This document shows positions 13,686-19,198 of a stretch of DNA of 19,198 bases, piece after piece. Numbering within the stretch: position 1 is the first letter of the stretch; each line of letters begins with the position of its first letter. The notes beneath the pieces were generated by a model. It did no database searches. It had not been told where the DNA came from and worked only from the letters and a program-made list of their open reading frames with translations. Origin of the DNA: JADLGF01 sp020849415 (lineage in GTDB: Bacteria; Chloroflexota; Chloroflexia; Thermomicrobiales; UBA6265); the NCBI GenBank assembly GCA_033812595.1, contig JAPXTJ010000062.1, positions 1-19,198 of the forward strand, in the 5' to 3' direction. A program made the position numbers and the translations under genes.

Positions 13686-14159
13686 TCAGTCGAGGCCGAG
13701 GATGCGGACGATCTGGTCGAGGTGATCGACGTCGTGGGTGGTGAACTGGAGTGCGATGGCATCGATGGTGATCGGTCCGCGGGTCGGGTGAACGCCGGCT
13801 CGCTCCCACTGCTCCGGAGCGAGCGTTTCCAGCAGCGCCAGATTCTTGGCGCGCCAATCAGCCCGGGCGGCGGCGACATCGGCCAGCTGCTTGCCGAGAT
13901 AGTCGTGCTCGATCGGCAGGGTATCGACATTGATCGGCTTCAGTTCGAAGCCCTCTTCGGCCACGATCCCCGAGATGCGCTCGTTGCAGAGGATCTCGAA
14001 GTCGAGCAGGTGCCCCATCACCTCGAGGATGGTCCAACCCTTGTCGCCATCAGCGGGATCGCGGAGCGTGCCGGCCGTCGATTGATCGACCCCCTTGAGC
14101 AACCCGTTCAGCACAACCTGAGTCTTCTGCGCGTTAATAATCCGCCGGTCGGTAGTCAT
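13686..14159 (-). CDS. DinB-family protein (DinB_2 type)
   Basis: A 157-residue DinB-like helical-bundle protein. The metal triad is His50 in ILEVMGHLLDFEILCNERI and His142/His146 in FTTHDVDHLDQIVRILGL, the standard spacing for the family. LRDPADGDKGWTILEV and the GVHPTRGPITID linker also fit DinB_2 members. Its role is unknown; some relatives are S-transferases that use bacillithiol or mycothiol. AAAGGG upstream of the ATG is a modest ribosome-binding site. The higA gene follows after 23 bp on the same strand and is probably cotranscribed. It shares family but little sequence with the DinB protein at 10210-10680, so they are not a recent duplication. Confidence 0.85.
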   Translation of the reverse strand: MTTDRRIINAQKTQVVLNGLLKGVDQSTAGTLRDPADGDKGWTILEVMGHLLDFEILCNERISGIVAEEGFELKPINVDTLPIEHDYLGKQLADVAAARADWRAKNLALLETLAPEQWERAGVHPTRGPITIDAIALQFTTHDVDHLDQIVRILGLD

Positions 14160-14271
14160 GAATCCGTCGCCCTTTCACGCTGCTTTCGTAAGGAACTCCA
14201 CCCGCGTATTATCACGGAGAATTCAGACAACGTGGAACGATCGGGCCGACGACCTGCGGGGGATTGCCCGC

Positions 14272-14895
14272 CTATTCCCCGGTGTAGAAGGCGATGGTGG
14301 ATTGGCCGCGGGGGGTGGCGGTTTCGGGCGGGGTGCCGGAGGCGATGTCGGCGGTGATCCACCGCTCGCCGCTGGCGCGGTAGAAGGCCTTCCCTTCCTC
14401 GCTCACCATCCACGCTTCGGATTCGGCCGGGGCGTCCGCGCCGGTGGCGAGGTGGATTGCCAGGCCGAGGAAGCCGCCGTCCCAGCCGATCCCGACCGCG
14501 CCCGGACCGAACTGATCCCAGTGCGCTTCCGGATGGGCGATGTGCGCCAGCGACACGCGCGTCTGCTCCGCGCCAATCTCGGTCAGGCGGACCTCGATCC
14601 AGCTCACCCCGCCGCCGAATTCCCAGGTGGCGTCGAAGCTGCGGGGCGCCTCGCAGGCGGTGACTGTGCCGCTCGCGTTGCCTAGCAACTGGTAGGCGCC
14701 GCCGAGGCGAAGATCGCCGCTGATCGGCAGGAACCAGCGCGGAATCCGCTCGACGTTCGTCAGCACATCCCAGAGATCGTCGATCGGGGTGGGAAAGGTC
14801 TGCTCCAGCCGCACGACCGTGGCCGGCTTGCCTTCGTACTCGCGATCCTCGACGCGGCGGGCGACGAGCCCGAGCTGATTGATGGCATCGATCAT
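14272..14895 (-). CDS. SRPBCC/AHSA1-family protein
   Basis: A 207-residue START/SRPBCC-fold protein of the AHSA1 (Aha1-like) type, a hydrophobic-cavity fold whose ligand is generally unknown. The core is residues 27-140: VRLEQTFPTPIDDLWDVLTNVERIPRWFLPISGDLRLGGAYQLLGNASGTVTACEAP, then DATWEFGGGVSWIEVRLTEIGAEQTRVSLAHIAHP and WDQFGPGAVGIGWDGGFLGLAIHL. Pairing with an ArsR regulator is very common for this family and is seen here as a 4-base ATGA overlap with the upstream arsR-type gene. That arrangement suggests the two proteins share an operon and a stimulus. No catalytic residues can be assigned. Confidence 0.88.
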   Translation of the reverse strand: MIDAINQLGLVARRVEDREYEGKPATVVRLEQTFPTPIDDLWDVLTNVERIPRWFLPISGDLRLGGAYQLLGNASGTVTACEAPRSFDATWEFGGGVSWIEVRLTEIGAEQTRVSLAHIAHPEAHWDQFGPGAVGIGWDGGFLGLAIHLATGADAPAESEAWMVSEEGKAFYRASGERWITADIASGTPPETATPRGQSTIAFYTGE

Positions 14896-15236
14896 GGTGT
14901 TTCCTCCGCCTGTTTCCGGGCGCGTTTGCCGCGCGCGATTTCGGTCGCGATCGCGTCGAATTTCGGTTGCCAGTGGTGACGAACGCGATCGAGCCAGGTA
15001 TCGATCTCATCGAACCGGTTCGGAGTGATCGCGTAAAGCCGGCGCGTTCCTTCCGGCCGCACGGTGGCGAACCCCGATTCCCGCAGCACGCGCAGGTGCT
15101 GCGACACCGCCGGCTGCGAGATGCCGAACTCGTTGCGGACCACCAGCGTCAATTCACCGGCGCTCTGCTCGCCATCGGCCAGCAGTTCCACCAGTCGCCG
15201 TCGTATCGGATCACCAAGCACATCGAACTCGTTCAT
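14892..15236 (-). CDS. ArsR-family transcriptional regulator
   Basis: A 114-residue winged-helix repressor: NEFDVLGDPIRRRLVELLADGEQSAGELT, then the recognition helix ISQPAVSQHLRVLRESGFATVRPEGTRRLYAI (about 38-69). It lacks the ELCVCDL cysteine motif of metal-sensing ArsR proteins, so it is the type paired with SRPBCC proteins and probably not a metal sensor. I prefer the ATG at 15236; another ATG three codons upstream (15245) is possible. Neither has a Shine-Dalgarno sequence. A promoter-like pair places the transcription start around 15239, so the message may be leaderless. The stop overlaps the SRPBCC start (ATGA). Confidence 0.88.
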   Translation of the reverse strand: MNEFDVLGDPIRRRLVELLADGEQSAGELTLVVRNEFGISQPAVSQHLRVLRESGFATVRPEGTRRLYAITPNRFDEIDTWLDRVRHHWQPKFDAIATEIARGKRARKQAEETP

Positions 15237-15245
15237 GACGCGCAT

Positions 15246-15281
15246 AGTATCAGCTATAGATTATATAAGTCAATGACGATA
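15246..15281 (-). promoter_or_regulatory. Putative promoter/operator of the ArsR-SRPBCC operon
   Basis: Read on the minus strand, TTGACT (15273-15268) and GATACT (15251-15246) are spaced by 16 bp. The AT-rich stretch contains GTCATTGAC, a 9-base palindrome (15269-15277), flanked by TATAT on one side and TTATATA on the other, giving an imperfect inverted repeat over the -35. That is a plausible site for autorepression by the ArsR protein. The alternative -10 TATAAT (15265-15260) lacks a good -35. Confidence 0.4.
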
Positions 15282-15320
15282 TATCCGGTTCGGAGTTCTG
15301 AGTTCGTGGAGCAACGACCA

Positions 15321-15353
15321 AGGGGCGGTCCGGCATTCCGCCGAACCGCCCCT
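15321..15353 (-). terminator. GC-rich hairpin downstream of the membrane-protein gene
   Basis: AGGGGCGGTCCGGC (15321-15334) pairs with 15340-15353 at 13 of 14 positions with a 5-base loop. It lies about 75 bp past the stop of the minus-strand gene at 15427 and before the ArsR promoter, where a transcription boundary is expected. No T-run is present in either direction, so its efficiency as an intrinsic terminator is doubtful. Confidence 0.45.
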
Positions 15354-15365
15354 CGCTCAACCCCC

Positions 15366-15411
15366 AGTGCCGGAGGCACTTCCGTCAATAGCCCGGTACT
15401 TCAGTGCCGGG
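15366..15411. repeat. Double-hairpin intergenic repeat
   Basis: AGTGCC-GGA-GGCACT (15366-15380) is a perfect 6-bp stem, followed after 11 bases by CCCGGTACT-TC-AGTGCCGGG (15392-15411) with one wobble pair. AGTGCCGG occurs in both. The compact double-stem layout looks like a dispersed intergenic repeat. Copies elsewhere in the genome cannot be checked here. Confidence 0.5.
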
Positions 15412-15426
15412 GCAACTGCAAGACGG

Positions 15427-17121
15427 TCAGTCCTCGAACGAATCGTCCCAGAAGTCGATCAGCCAGCGGCCGTTCTCGAAGACGAAGGTGACGAAGGCGA
15501 TCTCGTTGTCTGCGTTGACCATCGCCGTTACCCGCCCGTCCGGCAGAATCTGAACGTTCTGGATCGTCACGTAGCCCGTGATCTGGTCCGGATTCTCCGG
15601 CGGGCTGAACCGCTCGAGCCCTTCGATTTCCGTGATCCTCATCCCGTAAACCGCCTGCATGCGCAGGAGATTCTCGCTGTAGATCGAGTACATCTCAAGC
15701 GTCGGCGGTGAATTACAGGCGACAACCTGAACGATGGTGTCGGTCACGCCGGCAATGGTTTCCGCATCCGCCGGCACGCCGGCCGGGGATTCACTCTGAA
15801 GGTTCGTTTGCGGCGTGCCGTTCGCCATCGGATTCGCAAGAATATCGGCGAAGCTGTCGATACTCCTTGGTTCGATGGTGCAATCGGCCGGGGTGACCGG
15901 GATCAGGACCCCTTCGCCAGCGGGCACGCTGACCGGAGATGCCTGGGCACTCGCATCGGAATCACCGGCGGTCAGACCAAACGTTGCCATTACGCCATCG
16001 CCATCGTTGGAGCTCTGAAGGCGGTACGACGCGCCGCTGGTCGTGACGAATGCATCGAGCGGAAAGAGTTGCACGCGATCGTTGATGGCATCGCGAACGC
16101 CCGGGGTCGCGAGGGAAACCTCGCCAGGATAGACATCGATCGAACCGGACAGGAGTGACACCGTGATCACGCCAGTGATCACCGAAACCACCCGAACCTC
16201 ATCGCGAACGATCTCCAAAGCCATCCCGCCACCCGAGACCGATGAGATGGCCAGGGTCGCGACGCGATTGCCGGCCGGCGCCGCCGTTGCTGAACCGATC
16301 TGCGTGACGCTGACTCCAACCGTCACCCCCGGAGCGTTGCTGGCGAGTTCGGTCTCCGTGACGACGCCATGGATCACGTGCGCCGGATCGCTGCCGGTGT
16401 TCGTGATCGTCGGTGCGTTACGTTCGGAGGTGGTGATGTCGCCCGTGAGGAGGTTCCCGGTTTCGCCGGTCGACTCATTGGCGATCGTCACCTCGCCAAA
16501 CTGAATCCAGGTGATGCCGCCACGTCCATCGGGTGCCTGCCAGCTGGCGCCCGGATCGATGATCACGTGGAAGAGGCCGAGGTACGCCGGACCCTCCTCA
16601 CCGAGCTCGATCGTGTCGTTTGCGAAGGCGAACCCCTCGGGTTGGGGCACGACCTCGCTGGCTTGCGGGGTCGAGTCGTTGTCTGAGAGGTGGCCGGCCG
16701 GGAAGTAGGTGACGCCCCGGAGCGGACCGTCGCCATCATCCCGAAAGATGGCCCAGCCGCCGACCAGCGATACCGCCAGCAGCAGCATCGCGGCGACGCG
16801 CAGCAGCGGTTGATCGAAGAACCGCCGGCGAATGACGGGACGGGAGGAATTCGGAATCGGGGCGATCAGATCGCCGTCGTTGGGATATGACAAACCAGGT
16901 GCGGACATGGCAGCGGTGGCTCCTTCGGTGGATGCGAATACCCGGTGGCGAATCCGGTGGCGGGCCGGTTCGCGCAGGCGCGGGGTTTGGTTCATCAGCG
17001 TGGCGATGAAGGCGGCATCGGCGCCGTCTGACGGGTGCGTTGACTCCGCCTCCCCGGCAATCAACCGGTCCCAGAGGGCGTCGAGTCGCTCCGCCGCGTT
17101 GCCTGCGTCATTGGTTGGCAT
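15427..17121 (-). CDS. Large single-pass membrane protein, probable regulator of the adjacent ECF sigma factor
   Basis: A 564-residue protein overlapping the ECF sigma gene by 14 bases, the usual place for an anti-sigma factor. Residues 1-104 are cytoplasmic and helical (ERLDALWDRLIAGE, then PRLREPARHRIRHRVF) but lack the zinc-binding H-x3-C-x2-C motif. One transmembrane helix is at about 106-126 (LLRVAAMLLLAVSLVGGWAIF). Outside the membrane are two cupin-like beta-rich segments (about 180-255, LGLFHVIIDPGASWQAP..., and 305-385, VVSVITGVITVSLLSGSIDVYPGE), then a Ser/Ala/Pro-rich linker and an NTF2/SnoaL-like end (455-564, finishing IAFVTFVFENGRWLIDFWDD). The fold calls for the outer domains are by eye and modest. 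It could sense an extracellular ligand. Not a classical RsiW/RseA type. Confidence 0.72.
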   Translation of the reverse strand: MPTNDAGNAAERLDALWDRLIAGEAESTHPSDGADAAFIATLMNQTPRLREPARHRIRHRVFASTEGATAAMSAPGLSYPNDGDLIAPIPNSSRPVIRRRFFDQPLLRVAAMLLLAVSLVGGWAIFRDDGDGPLRGVTYFPAGHLSDNDSTPQASEVVPQPEGFAFANDTIELGEEGPAYLGLFHVIIDPGASWQAPDGRGGITWIQFGEVTIANESTGETGNLLTGDITTSERNAPTITNTGSDPAHVIHGVVTETELASNAPGVTVGVSVTQIGSATAAPAGNRVATLAISSVSGGGMALEIVRDEVRVVSVITGVITVSLLSGSIDVYPGEVSLATPGVRDAINDRVQLFPLDAFVTTSGASYRLQSSNDGDGVMATFGLTAGDSDASAQASPVSVPAGEGVLIPVTPADCTIEPRSIDSFADILANPMANGTPQTNLQSESPAGVPADAETIAGVTDTIVQVVACNSPPTLEMYSIYSENLLRMQAVYGMRITEIEGLERFSPPENPDQITGYVTIQNVQILPDGRVTAMVNADNEIAFVTFVFENGRWLIDFWDDSFED

Positions 17122-17704
17122 GGTGGTTCTCCTCGGAAAGAAGGCGGCGCAGTTGTTGCATAGCGCGGTATTGCAGCTGGCGCATGGCGGCGGACGAGCG
17201 CCCGAGCACCGCCGCGATCTCGCCGCCGTTCAACCCGGCCAGACGGAGTTCGATCACCCGGCGTTGATCCTCCGGCAAGCGCGCCAGCGCCTCGATGAGC
17301 CGGCGTTGCTCCTCGGCGATGAGGAGCGATTCCTCGGGCGTTTGGCCGGGATCGATCAACGGCAGCTCATCGTCGAGCGTCCGATCCCGGCGCGATTTTG
17401 CGCTCGAGCGCCAGGTGCTCACGATCACGTTGTGGGCGATGGTGAAGAGCCAGCCGCGAAACGAACCGGTCGCTTTCAGCGGAAAGGCCGCGAACGCCCG
17501 CTCGAAGATGGTCGCGGTCGCGTCTTCCGCGTCGGCGGCGGTTGGTAACCGCAACCGGCAATAGCGGTAGATGCCATCGGCGTAGCGTTCGTAAAGCTGC
17601 TCGAAGGCGGCGGCATCGCCGCGCTCGATCAACGCTTCGTCCGTCGGTCGGGCCTCGATGGCGCGCTCCTCCCGTTGCGATGTTCGATAGCCGGCCAGCG
17701 TCAT
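17108..17704 (-). CDS. ECF RNA polymerase sigma factor
   Basis: A 198-residue extracytoplasmic-function sigma-70 protein. Region 2 is at about 32-98: FEQLYERYADGIYRYCRLRLPTAADAEDATATIFERAFAAFP, then FRGWLFTIAHNVIVSTWR, which melts and recognises the -10. Region 4 is at 138-190: IEALARLPEDQRRVIELRLAGLNGGEIAAVLGRSSAAMRQLQYRAMQQLRRLL, the -35-binding helix-turn-helix. There is no region 3, as expected. The ATG is preceded by GGAGGG at 6 bases. It is cotranscribed with the overlapping membrane gene, which probably controls its release. Upstream, GAACC appears on the minus strand near the expected -35 of an autoregulated ECF promoter, but the -10 is unconvincing. Its regulon is unknown. Confidence 0.93.
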   Translation of the reverse strand: MTLAGYRTSQREERAIEARPTDEALIERGDAAAFEQLYERYADGIYRYCRLRLPTAADAEDATATIFERAFAAFPLKATGSFRGWLFTIAHNVIVSTWRSSAKSRRDRTLDDELPLIDPGQTPEESLLIAEEQRRLIEALARLPEDQRRVIELRLAGLNGGEIAAVLGRSSAAMRQLQYRAMQQLRRLLSEENHHANQ

Positions 17705-17785
17705 CGGTCACCCTCCGGCAGGTCGATCGCCCCGCCGTTGGAGAGGTGAACGCTGGTTCAACTCAAACGTAACGCGCCGGGGATG

Positions 17786-18787
17786 TCAGCGGGCAGCAAC
17801 GGCCTCATCGACCAGATCGAAAACGGTATAGCGGGGTTGGTAGCCAAGCAGGGCGCTCGCCTTGGCGTGGCTAATGCGTTGAGGATCGTCCGCCCAGGGC
17901 AGCCGGGCTTCCACGAGCGGATAGCCGGTGCGCTCAGCGATGTAGCGAACCAGTTCTCCTTTCGAGAACGGGGCCGGGCCCGGCAGATTGAAGATCTCCC
18001 CAACGGCCTGCTCGCGCTCGATCGTCAAAATGCAGCCCGCCGCGACATCGCTGGCGGCGCCCCAGTGGCAAATCTCGGGGTTTCCGTGTCGATCGGCGTG
18101 AATGAACAGCTGCCGGTCAGTTCCATCGTGGAGGTCTCGCAAGCGAGCGATGGACGCCGTCAACTCAGGAGTGGGATTGGCTCGCGCTGCCATGGCTGCA
18201 ATCGCATCGCGCACGAAGAGTTGCCGGGCGAACACGCTGCCCGGTGTGATCAACTCTTCCGCATCGCACGTTCCTCCCGGACGGACGATTGTTACGGGAA
18301 TGCCGTACATACGCTGAAAGGTGAGACAGAATTCCTCGGACGCCGCCTTGCTGGCGCCGTAGACGCTCTCCGGCCGCTTCGGGGTCGTTTCTTCAAACGT
18401 GACATCGCTCGAACCGGCCGGGGCCGAATAGACGGTATCGGAACTGACGTAGGTGAAACGGTGAATCCCCGGCGCGTGGTCCCGGATCGCGCAAAGAAGA
18501 TCGTAGGTGCCGCGGAGATTGACTTCGAAGAAGTCGTTATTACCGTGACCGCGTGCCGGCAGGGCGGCCGCCAGGTGAACGACGGCATCGACCGCCTCAA
18601 CCGCCCGCCGGAGAATCGCGGCATCCTGCAAGTGGCCGCCGATCAGGTCGACACCAAGTCCTTCGACCAGCGAAACGCGAGGATCTCCCGGCATCGCCAG
18701 CGCCAGGACGGTGTGTCCGGCGTCAAGCAGCAACCGGGTCAAGTGAACGCCGATCCGGCCCGTTGCACCGGTGACGAGTACCCGCAT
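17786..18787 (-). CDS. NAD(P)-dependent epimerase/dehydratase (extended SDR)
   Basis: A 333-residue extended short-chain dehydrogenase/reductase. The cofactor motif is at the N-terminus: MRVLVTGATGRIGVHLTRLLLDAGHTV with Gly7, Gly10 and Gly13. Then come VVHLAAALPA (69-78), the strand-associated serine region FTYVSSDTVYS (111-121), and the active-site pair Tyr143 and Lys147 in SVYGASKAASEEF. A RPGGTCDAEE segment follows, and a late GEIFNLPGPAPFSKGELVRYIAERTGYP typical of sugar-nucleotide epimerases. The ATG at 18787 is preceded by GAGGAGGG; the frame is open to 19033, but the extra residues overlap the upstream gene and look non-coding. It lies 23 bp after the stop of the partial gene at 18811, so the two probably share an operon. 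The substrate is not identifiable. Confidence 0.9.
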   Translation of the reverse strand: MRVLVTGATGRIGVHLTRLLLDAGHTVLALAMPGDPRVSLVEGLGVDLIGGHLQDAAILRRAVEAVDAVVHLAAALPARGHGNNDFFEVNLRGTYDLLCAIRDHAPGIHRFTYVSSDTVYSAPAGSSDVTFEETTPKRPESVYGASKAASEEFCLTFQRMYGIPVTIVRPGGTCDAEELITPGSVFARQLFVRDAIAAMAARANPTPELTASIARLRDLHDGTDRQLFIHADRHGNPEICHWGAASDVAAGCILTIEREQAVGEIFNLPGPAPFSKGELVRYIAERTGYPLVEARLPWADDPQRISHAKASALLGYQPRYTVFDLVDEAVAAR

Positions 18788-18810
18788 GATCGAACCCTCC
18801 TCGCCCTCGC

Positions 18811-19198
18811 CTACGTGCGGGAACCGAGGCCCGAGATGAGCGTGTCGATGTGCATGACGAACTCGAGGGTGAGTTCGATCTGCTGGCCGGGGCTTGCCCA
18901 GCTGTCCCAACCGAAGTGCCCGTCCGCTTCCTGACGCGCGGCGTACCAGGCGGCCATCTTCAGGCAATGCGCTTCGTACTGCGATTCGCCGGTGATCTGA
19001 TAGAGCAGCGAGGCGCCCCAACTCCCCTTGCACGCGGCCGGATAGTTGAATTGCGCGTCCGAGGCGGCCATCGAAAAGGCCTGATAGTTGCGGGCGAGTT
19101 CGAGGTACTCCGGTCGCGGATCGGCCAGGTAGAGTCGGCTGAGAAAGCCGGCCGAAATGCCGCCGATCGTCCAGCGCTGCCGCAGATCGCGCTGGTTG
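18811..19198 (-). CDS. Partial protein, alpha/alpha-toroid-like (5' end outside the window)
   Basis: The frame is open from the right edge of the window to the stop at 18811, showing the last 128 residues. They begin NQRDLRQRWTIGGISAGFLSRLYLADPRPEYLELARNYQAFS and continue CKGSWGASLLYQITGESQYEAHCLKMAAWYAARQEADGHFGWDSWASPGQQIELTLEFVMHIDTLISGL. The repeating helix pattern with W-, G- and LYQ-type turns is reminiscent of alpha/alpha-barrel proteins such as terpene-cyclase-like or six-hairpin glycosidase-like families. I cannot name a specific family from the fragment. An ATG at 19071 lies inside the conserved run, so it is not the start. It is immediately upstream of the epimerase gene and probably cotranscribed with it. 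Confidence 0.7.
   Translation of the reverse strand, partial: NQRDLRQRWTIGGISAGFLSRLYLADPRPEYLELARNYQAFSMAASDAQFNYPAACKGSWGASLLYQITGESQYEAHCLKMAAWYAARQEADGHFGWDSWASPGQQIELTLEFVMHIDTLISGLGSRT

Overview
The window is GC-rich and almost fully coding on both strands. It looks like part of a chromosome of a high-GC, non-enteric bacterium. The ABC sugar-transport operon with a Tat-type binding protein, the ArsR-SRPBCC and DinB gene pairs, the ECF sigma/membrane-partner pair and abundant palindromic intergenic repeats together fit Chloroflexota (Thermomicrobia-like). That placement is inference from gene style; no rRNA or other phylogenetic marker is present.

Layout. 1-303: no convincing gene, but a cluster of DnaA-box-like nonamers (GTGGATAA-type, mostly one orientation) that resembles a replication-origin or dnaA-proximal region. 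304-2045: a TetR regulator facing away from a vapBC toxin-antitoxin operon whose third, overlapping gene encodes a short inorganic-pyrophosphatase-like protein. 2052-2714: an internally duplicated L-rhamnose-mutarotase-like protein, with iteron-like palindromes upstream. 2856-4772: a two-helix membrane protein with about 23 pentapeptide repeats fused to a C-terminal Nudix-like domain that lacks the catalytic box. 4816-9657: a complete carbohydrate ABC importer operon (binding protein, two permeases, ATPase) with a sigma70-like promoter, a roughly 220-nt leader and two intercistronic hairpins.

9658-10209: about 550 bp without a gene, packed with palindromes: a perfect 25-bp stem right after the operon, then a nested, nearly mirror-symmetric element of about 380 bp in which paired arms differ by structure-preserving substitutions. 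10210-13210: DinB-like protein, then on the minus strand an FAD-dependent amine oxidase-like protein, an AHL-lactonase-like metallo-beta-lactamase and a cupin. 13363-15245: minus-strand stress/regulatory genes: ArsR + SRPBCC (overlapping), then DinB + a HigA-type antitoxin with no visible toxin. 15427-17704: an ECF sigma factor with an overlapping large single-pass membrane protein, probably its regulator, with two cupin-like segments and an NTF2-like end. 17786-19198: NAD-dependent epimerase downstream of the 3' part of a helical (alpha/alpha-toroid-like) protein that runs off the window.

How it fits together: the ABC operon imports a carbohydrate, and the mutarotase-like and epimerase genes could act on sugars, but no sequence evidence links them to one pathway. 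The rest is a collection of small regulatory, toxin-antitoxin and stress-type genes. The strongest candidates for something undescribed are the palindromic array at 9680-10137, the pentapeptide/pseudo-Nudix membrane fusion, and the sigma-factor partner protein.
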